NCBI GenBank assembly: GCA_036555585.1
Contig: DATBLE010000024.1
Location: 1-64,000 of the forward strand
Direction of reading: 5' to 3'
Length of the DNA: 64,000 nt
From: DATBLE01 sp036555585
Lineage (GTDB): Bacteria; Actinomycetota; Thermoleophilia; Gaiellales; Gaiellaceae
Below the pieces are notes generated by a model. That model was not told the DNA's origin and ran no database searches. It saw only the letters and a list, made by a program, of their open reading frames with translations. Positions within the stretch are counted from its first letter, which is position 1. Every line of letters starts with the position of its first letter. Shown here piece by piece: positions 16,545 to 25,023 of this stretch. The translations under genes were made by a program, and so were the position numbers.

Positions 16545-17702
16545 ATGCCCTGGCCCCGCGACGAGGCGAAGCTCGAGCGCGTGCGCGCGCTCATGGCCGA
16601 CCAGGAGCTGGACGCGCTCGTCGTCCGCGCGCCCGACAACGTCCTCTACCTGACGAGCTTCTGGGGGATGAAGGGCTTCGACGCCTGCGTCTTCCCCCGG
16701 GAGGGCGAGCCGGTGCTGATCTGCCTCGAGCCCTCCGCCGACGACGCCGCCCGGACCGCCTGGACGCAGGAACTGCGCTTCTTCGGCGGCTACGACCCAG
16801 TGGATCCACGCCCGCCCGGGCTGCGCGCGCTCGACCTCGCCCGCGAGGCGGCGGCGGGATACGAGAAGATCGGCCTCGAGCTCTCGCTCGGCACGCAGGC
16901 CACCGACCGGATGGTCGGCGAGCCGACCACGTACCCGAAGGCCTGGTTCGACGCCTTCTCCGACGCCGCCGACGCGACGCCGCTCCTGAACGCGGCCCGG
17001 GCGATCAAGACCGAGCAGGAGATCGAGCGGATGCGCCTGGCCAGCGAGATCGCCGCGGCGGCAACGGAGCACCTCCAGGGCATCCTCCGGCCGGGGATGA
17101 CCTGCGCCCAGGCTGCCGCGGAGTGGCAGGGCTTCGTCCACGGCGAAGGTACCGGCTGGAAGGGCCAGGTCGAGCTGGCGTTGCCGTTCTCGCTCGTCTG
17201 GTCGGGCCCGAGCATCAAGACGTTCACCGCCACCACCGACGATCCGATCGTCGAGAACGAGCCGACGCTGCTCGAGATCTGGGTCTGCGCCGACGGCTAC
17301 TGGGCCGACCACACGAAGAACCTCTGCCCCGGCGCGCTCTCGCCCAGGTATGCCGAGCTGCTCGACCGGCTGACCGCCGTCTACGAAGCGGCGGTCGCGC
17401 ACTGCACTCCGGGTGCGAGCCTGGCCGAGCTCGACCGCCGCGTCCGCGAGGGAATCGCCGAGGCCGGCTATCCCGGCCAGCCCTCGCATCCGATCTGCCA
17501 CGGCATCGGCGCCCGCGCGCACGAGCCGCCGTACGCCCACCAGGCCGGCGGCGGCGAGATCGCCGAGCGGATGGTGCTCGCGATCGAGCCAGGCATCTAC
17601 TGGCCCGAGGGCGGCGGCCTCCGCCTCGAGGACAACTTCCTGATCACCGCGAACGGGCCCGAGAAGCTCTCGCCCTTCCCCGATGGCGTCGTCGAGATCT
17701 GA
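16545..17702 (+). CDS. M24 family metallopeptidase (Xaa-Pro peptidase-like)
   Basis: 385-residue pita-bread-fold protein with an N-terminal creatinase/prolidase domain and C-terminal M24 domain. Metal ligands are mostly kept: Glu in LLEIW in place of the first Asp, Asp in YWADHTKN, His in CHGIGARAHEPP, Glu in AIEPGIY and Glu in RLEDNF. Likely a dipeptidase acting at proline or a related amidinohydrolase. TAGGTT at 16533-16538, 6 nt before the ATG, indicates a leaderless start. It overlaps the LeuA-like gene by 20 nt, so the two are probably co-expressed. Confidence 0.87.
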   Translation: MPWPRDEAKLERVRALMADQELDALVVRAPDNVLYLTSFWGMKGFDACVFPREGEPVLICLEPSADDAARTAWTQELRFFGGYDPVDPRPPGLRALDLAREAAAGYEKIGLELSLGTQATDRMVGEPTTYPKAWFDAFSDAADATPLLNAARAIKTEQEIERMRLASEIAAAATEHLQGILRPGMTCAQAAAEWQGFVHGEGTGWKGQVELALPFSLVWSGPSIKTFTATTDDPIVENEPTLLEIWVCADGYWADHTKNLCPGALSPRYAELLDRLTAVYEAAVAHCTPGASLAELDRRVREGIAEAGYPGQPSHPICHGIGARAHEPPYAHQAGGGEIAERMVLAIEPGIYWPEGGGLRLEDNFLITANGPEKLSPFPDGVVEI

Positions 17703-18849
17703 CCTGATCTGGACCGGGTCGGTCAACGAGCCGCACGCGATCGGCGGCTCGGTGGGCCTCTACGACACGACCCTGCGCGACGGCGAGCAGACCGTCGGCG
17801 TCGTCCTCGACCCGCAGCAGAAGCTCGAGCTCGCCCGGGCGATCGACTCGCTCGGGATCGAGCGGATCGAGGCCGGCTTCCCGCGCGTCTCGCAGGACGA
17901 CTGGGACGCGGTGAAGCTGATCGCCGAAGCAGGGCTCGAGGCGGAGGTCTGGGGCTTCTCGCGGGCCGTCGCCGCCGACGCGGAGGCGCTGGTCGAGCTC
18001 GGCGTCCAGGCGAGCGTGATCGAGTCGCCGATCTCCGACGCGAAGCTGGCGGCGCTCGGGGTCACGCGCGAGTCGATGCTCGAGCGCATCCGCGACGCCG
18101 TTTCGTTCGCGGCCGAGCACGGCATCACGGTGGCGTACTTCGGCGTCGACGGCACGCGCGCAGACGTCGGCTTCCTCCGGCAGGCGTACGAGACGGCGGT
18201 CGACGCGGGCGCCAGGGAGGCGGTGGTCGTGGACACGATCGGGATCGCCACGCCCGAGGCCGCCGGGGAGCTGGTCGGACGCACCCGCGAGTGGCTCGGC
18301 CCGGACGTGCCCGTCCACTTCCACGGGCACAACGACTTCGGCCTCGCCACCGCTGCCGCCGCGGCCGCCGTCCGCGCAGGCGCGAGCTGGGTGCAGGGGA
18401 CGATCAACGGGATGGGCGAGCGCGGCGGAAACGCCAACCTGATCGAGGTCGCGCTCACGCTCGACGCGCTCTACGGCACCTCGACGAGCCTCCGGCTGGA
18501 CCGCGCCCGCGCGGTCTCCGAGCTCGTCCGCACGACCACCGGCACCGCGCTGGAGGCGTGGAAGCCGGTGGTCGGCGAGAACCTGTTCCGCCGCGAGAGC
18601 GGCGCAGTCGCGAGCCAGTTCCACGACCCGCCGGCGATCGAGCCGTACTCGTCCGAGCTGGTCGGCGCGGAGCGCTCGGTCGTGCTCGGCAAGAAGAGCG
18701 GCCTCGACTCGATCCGGATCGCGGTCGAACGGCTCGGGCTCGACGTACCGGAAGACCGCTGGCCCGACCTCCTGGCGAAGGTCAAGGCCCTCGGCGCGGA
18801 GAAGCGCGGCCTCGTCACCGACGACGAGCTTCGCGAGCTTGCGCAGTAG
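17683..18849 (+). CDS. LeuA-like acyltransferase (homocitrate / isopropylmalate synthase family, HMGL-like)
   Basis: 388-residue TIM-barrel enzyme condensing acetyl-CoA (or similar) with a 2-oxo acid. Catalytic features are DTTLRDGEQT near the N-terminus, HFHGHNDFGLAT with metal histidines, and INGMGERGGNANL. It lacks the long C-terminal allosteric domain of LeuA (about 100 more residues), resembling homocitrate synthase or (R)-citramalate-type forms. The ATG at 17683 lies inside the 3' end of the M24 gene. No leu or lys genes are nearby, so the product remains open. Confidence 0.85.
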   Translation: MASSRSDLIWTGSVNEPHAIGGSVGLYDTTLRDGEQTVGVVLDPQQKLELARAIDSLGIERIEAGFPRVSQDDWDAVKLIAEAGLEAEVWGFSRAVAADAEALVELGVQASVIESPISDAKLAALGVTRESMLERIRDAVSFAAEHGITVAYFGVDGTRADVGFLRQAYETAVDAGAREAVVVDTIGIATPEAAGELVGRTREWLGPDVPVHFHGHNDFGLATAAAAAAVRAGASWVQGTINGMGERGGNANLIEVALTLDALYGTSTSLRLDRARAVSELVRTTTGTALEAWKPVVGENLFRRESGAVASQFHDPPAIEPYSSELVGAERSVVLGKKSGLDSIRIAVERLGLDVPEDRWPDLLAKVKALGAEKRGLVTDDELRELAQ

Positions 18850-18854
18850 CACCG

Positions 18855-18885
18855 CTTGCATCGAGTAACCTTTCCGCCTTGCAAG
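18855..18885 (+). promoter_or_regulatory. Inverted repeat CTTGCA/TGCAAG over the marR start, candidate autoregulatory operator
   Basis: CTTGCA (18855-18860) and TGCAAG (18880-18885) are inverted around a TAACCT hexamer (18866-18871) that lies 7 nt before the TTG start at 18879. The right arm is itself in the palindrome CCTTGCAAGG and covers the start codon. MarR proteins usually repress their own operon from such sites; binding here is inference. Confidence 0.5.
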
Positions 18886-19349
18886 GATCGCGGGCAGACG
18901 GGGCCGCGCTCGCGGGTGAGTTGACGCTGCTGTTCTCGGCGCTGGTCAGGACGGGCGGCGACTCACCCGCGTGGCGCACGCTCACTCCGACCCAGCGGCT
19001 GCTGCTGGTCGAGCTCTGCGACTCCGGGCCGCTGCGCCTGCACGCGCTCGCCGAGCGGGCGGGCACGACCGATCCGACCGCGAGCCGCGCGATCGACGGG
19101 CTCGTGGCGGCGAAGCTGGTCGAGCGGAGCGCCGATCCGGACGACCGGCGGGCCGTCCTGCACGCGGCGACCGGGCGCGGCCGCGCGCTGGTGCAGGGAC
19201 GCCGCACGGAGGTCGCCGCCTTCCTCGACCACGGCCTCGCCGGCTTCCGCCCGGCCGAGCGCGCCCAGCTCGTCGAGCTGCTGGCCAAGCTCAACTTCGA
19301 GCTGAGCCAGCCGGAATCGCGTACCGCGACCCTCCTCGCCTCGCGATGA
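18879..19349 (+). CDS. MarR family transcriptional regulator
   Basis: 156-residue winged-helix regulator. Typical blocks are LTPTQRLLLVELCDSGPLRLHALAERAGTTDPTASRAIDGL (recognition helix near residues 55-75) and the wing VERSADPDDRRAVLHAATGRGRAL. The TTG start at 18879 is favoured because a TAACCT hexamer is 7 nt upstream and no ATG/GTG fits the N-terminus. The stop overlaps the exporter start (ATGA), so it probably controls the exporter in response to a small aromatic or drug ligand. Confidence 0.87.
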   Translation: MQGSRADGAALAGELTLLFSALVRTGGDSPAWRTLTPTQRLLLVELCDSGPLRLHALAERAGTTDPTASRAIDGLVAAKLVERSADPDDRRAVLHAATGRGRALVQGRRTEVAAFLDHGLAGFRPAERAQLVELLAKLNFELSQPESRTATLLASR

Positions 19350-20767
19350 CCGCCCGCCGCTCGCGCCCGCACCTGACGCTCGCCGTCCTGGCGATCGCCG
19401 GGCTGGCCTACGCGATGCTCAGCTCCGCCGTCGTGCCGGCCCTGCCGACGATCCAGCACGACCTCGGCACCTCCGAGACCGGAGTCGCCTGGCTCCTGAC
19501 CGGCTACCTGCTCTCGGCCTCGGTTGGAACGGCGATCCTCGGCCGGCTCGGCGACATGTTCGGAAAGGAGCACGTCCTGGTCTGGACGCTCGTCGTCCTC
19601 GGCGCGGGCACGCTGCTCGCGGCCGTCTCGCACTCCCTCGCCCTCCTGATCGTGGCCCGCGTGATCCAGGGGGTCGGCGGCGGCATCTTCCCGCTCTCGT
19701 TCGGGATCATCCGCGACGAGTTCCCGCCTCACGAGGTGGCCGGCAGCATCGGGCTCGTGTCGGCGATCCTCGGCATCGGCGCCGGGATCGGCATCGTCCT
19801 CGGCGGGCTCGTGGTCGAGCACCTCGGCTGGCAATGGCTCTTCTGGCTGCCGCTTGCGGTGATCCTCCCCGCCGCTTTCTGCGCGTGGCGGTACATCCCG
19901 GAGTCGCCCGTGCGGGTACCCGGCCGGGTCAACTGGCTCGCGGCCGCGCTGATGAGCGCCGGGATCTCGTGCGTCCTGCTGGCCGTGAGCGAGACGACCT
20001 CGTGGGGCTGGGGCTCGCCGCGGACGCTGGGGCTCACGGCTCTCGGCCTCGCGCTCTGCGCGGTCTGGGTCGTGGTGGAGTCGCGGAGCCGGCAGCCGTT
20101 GATCGACATGACGATGATGCGGATCCGCGGCGTCTGGACGACGAACCTGACCGCGTTCCTGCTCGGCGCCGGGCTCTACTCGTCGTTCGTGGTCTTCCCG
20201 CAGTTCGCCCAGCTGCCGAAGAGCACGGGCTTCGGCTTCGGCGCCTCCGTCGTCGTCTCGGGCCTCTACCTGCTCCCGTCGACGCTCGGGATGGTGATCG
20301 TCGGCGCGTTCGCGGGACGGATCGCGGCGCGGTTCGGCTCGAAGGCCGCGGTGATCGCCGGCTCGTCGTTCACGGCCGCTTCGTACGCCCTGATCGCGGT
20401 CGCGCACGGCTCGCCGCTGGACATGCTGATCAGCGCGTCGCTGATGGGGGTCGGGATCGGCCTCGCCTTCGCCGCGCTCGGCAACCTGATCGTGCAGGCG
20501 GTCGAGCCGCACCAGACGGGCGCTGCCGGCGGGATGAACACCGTCATGCGCACGATCGGCGGCGCGCTGGGCGGGCAGCTGTCCGCCACCTTCATCGCCG
20601 GGCATCTGGCCGCGAACGGCGACCCGCTGGTGACGGGCTTCACCGAGACGTTCGTGATGGCGACCGCCTTCCTGGTCGTCTGCACCGCGGCCGGGTTCCT
20701 CATCCCGGTCGGCCGCCGCGAGCGCGCGCCGGGGCTCGATCCGGCACTCGGCGCCGAGCGCGGCTAG
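19346..20767 (+). CDS. MFS drug/proton antiporter (DHA2-like, 14 TM)
   Basis: 473-residue major facilitator with about 14 membrane helices. It has the motif C-type helix 5 (GAGIGIVLGGLVVEHLGWQWLFWL), the A-like loop GRLGDMFGKEHVL after helix 2, and a central hydrophilic junction. It belongs to the EmrB/QacA-like proton-driven exporters. The ATG at 19346 overlaps the marR stop. Adjacent MarR plus DHA2 is a common exporter module induced by its substrate. Confidence 0.9.
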   Translation: MTARRSRPHLTLAVLAIAGLAYAMLSSAVVPALPTIQHDLGTSETGVAWLLTGYLLSASVGTAILGRLGDMFGKEHVLVWTLVVLGAGTLLAAVSHSLALLIVARVIQGVGGGIFPLSFGIIRDEFPPHEVAGSIGLVSAILGIGAGIGIVLGGLVVEHLGWQWLFWLPLAVILPAAFCAWRYIPESPVRVPGRVNWLAAALMSAGISCVLLAVSETTSWGWGSPRTLGLTALGLALCAVWVVVESRSRQPLIDMTMMRIRGVWTTNLTAFLLGAGLYSSFVVFPQFAQLPKSTGFGFGASVVVSGLYLLPSTLGMVIVGAFAGRIAARFGSKAAVIAGSSFTAASYALIAVAHGSPLDMLISASLMGVGIGLAFAALGNLIVQAVEPHQTGAAGGMNTVMRTIGGALGGQLSATFIAGHLAANGDPLVTGFTETFVMATAFLVVCTAAGFLIPVGRRERAPGLDPALGAERG

Positions 20768-20785
20768 GCGTCGTAGGATCGCGAG

Positions 20786-21841
20786 ATGAAGTTCAGCATC
20801 TACTCCGAGCTGCAGTGGTGGCCGGGCAGGGAGCCGGCGCAGGTCTACGCCGAGGTGCTCGACCAGATCGAGAGCGCCGACCGGCTCGGCTTCGACGCGT
20901 ACTCGGCGATCGAGCACTTCTTCTTCCCGAAGTTCTCGGCCTCGCCCGACCCGATCGCGCTCTTCTCGGCCGCGGCGCAGCGCACCTCCCGGATCAACTT
21001 CCGCACGCTCGTCCACGTGCTCCCGTACCACAACCCGATGGTGCTGGCGTCGCGCATCGCCTTCGCGGACATCCTGACGGGTGGCCGGTACGAGTTCGGC
21101 GTCGGCCGCGGCCACGGCTGGATTCCCTGGCGGGCCGGCGTGGCCTACGACGAGCTGGTCGAGCGCTACGACGAGTCGCTCGAGCTCCTCTTCAAGGCGC
21201 TCGGGTCGGGCGGCGAGCCGTTCTCGTACGCGGGGAAGTTCTACGACGTCCACGACGCGCGCATCGTCCCGCCGCCGCGCGGGAAGTTCCGCGTCTTCAC
21301 GGGCGGCACCTCGGACAAGACGTACGTGCTCGCCGCCGAGCACGGCTGGGGCGTGGTCGTGCCGCCGCTCTTGCCCTACGAGGCCCTGCGCGAGCAGCTC
21401 GACCTGTACCGGTCGAAGTGCGCCGAGCACGGCACGGAGCCCGACATCGTCTGGATCCACGCCTGCTACCTGGACGAGGATCGCGACACCGCGATCCGCG
21501 AGGCCGAGCAGGGGATCACGGGCTTCCTGGCCGGCAACGCGTCACCGCTGGTCGAGCACGAGAAGCCGCCTGCCGACGAGCTGACCGCAGCCGGGTACGG
21601 GTTCTACACCGCCGGGATCCTGGAGAAGCTGGCCGAGACGCCGTACGACGAGATGATCGCCGGCGACATCGTCTGGGTCGGCACGCCCGAGGACGTGATC
21701 GAGCGGATCGAGGCCGTGCGCGACGTGTGCGAGGGGCTGACGGAGATCTCGATCACGGTCAACCCCGGCGGCTTCGACCACTGGCAGGCGATCAAGAACC
21801 AGGAGCTGTTCGCCGCCCGCGTGATGCCGCACTTCAAGTAG
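20786..21841 (+). CDS. LLM class flavin-dependent oxidoreductase
   Basis: 351-residue luciferase-like TIM-barrel enzyme starting KFSIYSELQWWPGR. Blocks supporting the family are GFDAYSAIEHFFFPKFSASPDPIAL, NFRTLVHVLPYHNPMVLASRIA and RYEFGVGRGHGWIPW, with the C-terminal GTPEDVIERIEAV. Cofactor is FMN or F420. A TAGGAT hexamer at 20774-20779, 6 nt upstream, marks a probable leaderless start. Monocistronic, followed by a strong hairpin. Confidence 0.88.
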   Translation: MKFSIYSELQWWPGREPAQVYAEVLDQIESADRLGFDAYSAIEHFFFPKFSASPDPIALFSAAAQRTSRINFRTLVHVLPYHNPMVLASRIAFADILTGGRYEFGVGRGHGWIPWRAGVAYDELVERYDESLELLFKALGSGGEPFSYAGKFYDVHDARIVPPPRGKFRVFTGGTSDKTYVLAAEHGWGVVVPPLLPYEALREQLDLYRSKCAEHGTEPDIVWIHACYLDEDRDTAIREAEQGITGFLAGNASPLVEHEKPPADELTAAGYGFYTAGILEKLAETPYDEMIAGDIVWVGTPEDVIERIEAVRDVCEGLTEISITVNPGGFDHWQAIKNQELFAARVMPHFK

Positions 21842-21853
21842 GGACGGCGGAGC

Positions 21854-21996
21854 GACCAGCGACTGGTCGATACGCCGCCGCGCCCGACCTGCGCGGGCGC
21901 GGCTCGCATCCGCTCCGGGTGCCTTCGGGTGCGCGATGCGAGCGCAGCGAGCGAGCACAGGAGAGGGCCCGCGGGGGAACCATGGGTTCCCCCGCG
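21854..21996. terminator. Convergent-gene terminator region with two hairpins
   Basis: Between the LLM gene (plus) and the flavin reductase (minus). Hairpin one, 21854-21868 (GACCAG-CGA-CTGGTC), sits in a longer GC stem. Hairpin two, 21970-21996, is perfect (arms CGCGGGGGAACC / GGTTCCCCCGCG, loop ATG) and abuts the minus-strand stop codon. Together they probably end transcription from both sides. Confidence 0.65.
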
Positions 21997-22563
21997 TTAG
22001 AGCTCGGCGCCCTCCCAGAGCAGGTCCTGGCCGCTGACCTCGATCGGCGGGATCTGGCGGCTCGGCAGCTCGCGTGAGGCCGGCTTCCAGACGCCCCACG
22101 AGCGGCGGTAGTACATCAGCGGCGCGTCCTCGTCGGCCGCGCCGTCGCCGTCCTCGACCTGGCCGAGGAGGACGACGTGGTCGCCCGGCTCGATCTCGTG
22201 CACCGTCACGCACTCGGCCCACGCGAGCGCGTCGACAGCGAGCACCGGCATCCCGCTCGGCGACGGCTGCCACTCGACCCCGTCGAACTTGTCCTCCGCC
22301 TTCGACGCGAACAGGCGCGCCAGCTCGCTGCGGCCCTCACGCAGGAAGTTGACGACGAAGCGGCCGCCGGCCCTGAGCGCAGGCAGCGTCCGGGAGGTCA
22401 GGTCGACGCAGACGAGCAGGAGCGGCGGCTCGGCCGAGACGGACGACACGGCGGTGGTCGTCAGCCCGCGCGGCGTTCCGTCCGTGTCCAGCGTCGTGAC
22501 CACGGCCACCCCGGCCGGGTACGAGGCCATGATCTCCACGAAGGTGTCTCGGTCGACCGGCAC
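21997..22563 (-). CDS. Flavin reductase family protein (FMN-binding split barrel)
   Basis: 188-residue protein of the flavin reductase domain family that supplies reduced FMN/FAD to a partner oxygenase. It shows EIMASYPAGVAVVTT at the N-terminus, GLTTTAVSSVSAEPPLLLVCVD, the LREGRSELARLFASKAEDKFDG block and a late PLMYYRRSWG. The GTG at 22563 overlaps the preceding stop by one base (TAGTG). It is the last gene of a three-gene minus-strand operon; reduced flavin might serve the upstream FAD oxidoreductase or an LLM enzyme elsewhere. Confidence 0.88.
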   Translation of the reverse strand: MPVDRDTFVEIMASYPAGVAVVTTLDTDGTPRGLTTTAVSSVSAEPPLLLVCVDLTSRTLPALRAGGRFVVNFLREGRSELARLFASKAEDKFDGVEWQPSPSGMPVLAVDALAWAECVTVHEIEPGDHVVLLGQVEDGDGAADEDAPLMYYRRSWGVWKPASRELPSRQIPPIEVSGQDLLWEGAEL

Positions 22564-24137
22564 TAGCGCGAGAAGAAGCGCCGCCTGAGCAGCTCCTTCG
22601 CGACGAGCGTACCCGAGCCCGCGCCGAGGCCCGGGCCCGGGTGGGTGCTTGCGCCGATGTGCCACAGCCGGTCGACGTGCGTGCGATGGCCCGGCAGACC
22701 CGGCCGCGGCCGCCAGATCAGGTTCTGGTCGAGCGCGCACGAGCCCGAGTAGATGTCGCCGCCGGGCATGTTCGGGTTGGCCGCCTCGATGTCGGCCGGC
22801 GAGTACGTCACCCGGCGCAGGATCGACGCCGCGAAGTTCGGCGCGTGGGCGGCGATCCGGGCCTGGATCCGATCCGCGTACGCCTCGCGGAGCGCCTCCG
22901 TCCATGTGCCGTCGCCCGTGTCGAGCTCACCCGCGGCGTCGCCGGCCGCCCGCGACGGAACTTCCTGGAGCTGGATCCAGAGGATCCAGCGGCCCTCGGG
23001 CCCCCGCGACGGGTCGACGGCCAGCGGCTGTCCCACAACGACGGTGGCCTCGGCCGGCAACAGTCCGCGGTCGGCCTCGTTCACGGCACGCGAGACGCCG
23101 TTCAGGCCGGGCGTGAGATGGACGATCGCGGTCCGGCCGAGGCGCGGGTCGCCCGTCCACTGCGGAGGCTCCGAGAGCGCGAAGTGGATCTGCATCTCGC
23201 CGCGGCCGTAGCGGAACCTCAACGCTTCCTCGAGGGACAGTCCCTTGGGGACTGTCCCCAGGAGGTCGCGGTAGAGCGCCTGCGGGGTCACGCCCGCGAG
23301 CACGGCCCTGGTCGCCTCGACCACCTCGCCGTCGGCCGTCTTCACCCCGGTCGCCCGGTCGGCCTCGACCACGATCCGCTCGACCTCCCGGCCGGTCTCG
23401 CAGACGCCGCCCGCGTCGCGGATGATCCCCGCCAGCGCCTCGACCAGCCGGACGCCGCCGCCGCGCGGCACCGGCATCCCGCCGAGCTCGATCGCCACGC
23501 CGATCACCCGGGCCATGAAGCCGGACGAGGCGGCGTCCGGGCCGAGCCCGGTGTGCAGCACCCAGGGCGCGAACAGCCCCCACGCGAATTCGTCCTCGAA
23601 CGTCTCGGCCGTCCAGTCGCGGCAGCTGGAGAGCACGTTGCCGGCGAACTCGACCAGCCCGCGCCGGCCGAGGCGCCGGAGCGCCCGCGACCCCAGCCGG
23701 GCGCCGTCTCGCGACCACAGCTCGGTGCCGAGCACGCCGAAGGCGAGGTCGGCGTTCGGCATGAACTCCGCCACGGCGCGGTCCCACCCGGGGCCGAGCG
23801 AGGCGACGTTCTCCTCGTGCGAGGTGGTCAGGAAGCGCGACTCCCCGTCCGGGAAGAGCGTCGCGGTCGGCAGCTCGGTGTTCAGGTACTCGACGCCCCG
23901 TGCGTGGAGGTCGTCCCCGAGCTGCGCGTACGCCTCCGACCCGGTGAACAGCGGGTGCCAGGAGGCGAAGACCTCGTGGACGAAGCCCGGCTCCGTGATC
24001 TCGGCGGTGCGGATCGCGCCGCCGAGCCAGTCGCCCTGCTCGAGGACGCAGACGGCCCACCCCTTCCGCGCCAGCAGCGCCCCCGCGACGAGCGCGTTGA
24101 TCCCGCTCCCGATCGCGACCGCGTCGTAGCGCCTCAC
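22563..24137 (-). CDS. Phytoene desaturase-like FAD-dependent oxidoreductase
   Basis: 524-residue NAD(P)/FAD-dependent oxidoreductase of the phytoene dehydrogenase/CrtI-like group. The dinucleotide-binding fold is at the N-terminus (AIGSGINALVAGALLARKGW, then VLEQGDWLGG) and the C-terminal FAD motif is HIGASTHPGPGLGAGSG. GTG 24137 overlaps the upstream stop as GTGA. Residues near 293-301 (around LGTVPKGL) are encoded by a pair of GGGACAGTCCC/GGGGACTGTCCCC palindromes, an apparent in-frame insertion. No carotenoid synthesis genes are adjacent, so the substrate is uncertain. Confidence 0.87.
   Translation of the reverse strand: MRRYDAVAIGSGINALVAGALLARKGWAVCVLEQGDWLGGAIRTAEITEPGFVHEVFASWHPLFTGSEAYAQLGDDLHARGVEYLNTELPTATLFPDGESRFLTTSHEENVASLGPGWDRAVAEFMPNADLAFGVLGTELWSRDGARLGSRALRRLGRRGLVEFAGNVLSSCRDWTAETFEDEFAWGLFAPWVLHTGLGPDAASSGFMARVIGVAIELGGMPVPRGGGVRLVEALAGIIRDAGGVCETGREVERIVVEADRATGVKTADGEVVEATRAVLAGVTPQALYRDLLGTVPKGLSLEEALRFRYGRGEMQIHFALSEPPQWTGDPRLGRTAIVHLTPGLNGVSRAVNEADRGLLPAEATVVVGQPLAVDPSRGPEGRWILWIQLQEVPSRAAGDAAGELDTGDGTWTEALREAYADRIQARIAAHAPNFAASILRRVTYSPADIEAANPNMPGGDIYSGSCALDQNLIWRPRPGLPGHRTHVDRLWHIGASTHPGPGLGAGSGTLVAKELLRRRFFSR
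23234..23259. repeat. Double GGGACAGTCCC/GGGGACTGTCCCC palindrome inside coding sequence
   Basis: GGGACAGTCCC (23234-23244) and GGGGACTGTCCCC (23247-23259) are each palindromic and are also inverted copies of each other. They lie in the middle of the phytoene-desaturase-like gene without breaking its frame. The second shares its core with the palindrome at 7993-8007. Confidence 0.8.
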
Positions 24138-24910
24138 GGCGACTCCAGGCTCGCGACCGCGCGCCGGGCGATCTCCGCCACGGGCAGCGCCCAGAGCGAG
24201 TCTTCGAGCGCCTCGCCGAACATGCCGTCGTCGGACATGACCTCCACGTCGTACCAGCCCTCGTAGCCGCCCTCCGCCAGCGCTCGTAGCGCCGCCCGCG
24301 AGTCGGCGCCCGGGAGCGCCCGGTCGAAGTACGAGCGCGTCGCGGGTCGGGTGCGGTCGGCCACGTGCACGCCGTGGATGCGCTCGACGTGCGAGACCTC
24401 GGGCAGGTGCCACGTATCGAAGAGGATCCCGACCTCGGCGTCGCCGATCAGCTCCAGCGCCGCCTCGATCGTCGACACCGGCGACAGCACCTCCGCCTGC
24501 GAGGGATGGATCGGCTCCAGCGCGACCCGGACGCCGTGCCGCGTGCCCGCGTCCGCAATCCGCCTGATGCCCTCGACAACGGCGGGCCGGTTCTCCCCCG
24601 GGCCGGTCAGGAAGAAGACGCACGACGCCTCCAGCTCGGCGAACCGCGCCACCGAGGCGCAGATCGACTCGACCCTCGCTTCGGGCTCGTCCGGCCCCGG
24701 GATCAGGGGCGAAGGCAGGATCGAACCGGCCGCCGGCAGGCAGGCCGACGCAACCAGCCCGCTCTCGCGCAGCCGCCCGCGGACGTCGTCGATTCCGTCC
24801 AGCTTGAACTCGAGGATCCCGATCGCCCCAGCTCCGGCGGCGCGGTACGCCGCCAGCTCGTCCTCGAACGACGCCGGGAATGTCGTCCACTCACAGATCC
24901 CGATCCGCAT
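24134..24910 (-). CDS. Sugar phosphate isomerase/epimerase-like TIM-barrel protein
   Basis: 258-residue xylose-isomerase-like TIM barrel (AP endonuclease 2 superfamily). Supporting blocks are VALEPIHPSQAEVLSPVSTIEAALELI, VGILFDTWHLPEV with metal-binding Asp/His, and GWYDVEVMSDD with Glu. Such proteins isomerise sugars or act on hydroxypyruvate and inositol derivatives. TAGGTT at 24917-24922, 6 nt from the ATG, supports a leaderless start. It heads the minus-strand trio with the FAD oxidoreductase and flavin reductase. Confidence 0.85.
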   Translation of the reverse strand: MRIGICEWTTFPASFEDELAAYRAAGAGAIGILEFKLDGIDDVRGRLRESGLVASACLPAAGSILPSPLIPGPDEPEARVESICASVARFAELEASCVFFLTGPGENRPAVVEGIRRIADAGTRHGVRVALEPIHPSQAEVLSPVSTIEAALELIGDAEVGILFDTWHLPEVSHVERIHGVHVADRTRPATRSYFDRALPGADSRAALRALAEGGYEGWYDVEVMSDDGMFGEALEDSLWALPVAEIARRAVASLESP

Positions 24911-24934
24911 CGTCTCAACCTAAACCGAACCGCG

Positions 24935-24995
24935 TTGAACCCGCGTACCGATCAGTCGTATGGTCCTGTCCCGGATCGGGTTAACTGCGACAGGA
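24935..24995 (+). promoter_or_regulatory. Promoter-like elements and inverted repeat upstream of livK
   Basis: TTGAAC (24935-24940) and TATGGT (24959-24964), 18 nt apart, resemble a housekeeping promoter. Just downstream an inverted repeat TCCTGTC (24964-24970) / GACAGGA (24989-24995) could be an operator or a leader hairpin. The binding-protein gene starts at 25024 with a good GGGAGGAG ribosome site, unlike the leaderless genes around it. Confidence 0.5.
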
Positions 24996-25023
24996 CGATT
25001 CACCGGAAAGGGAGGAGTGCAGC

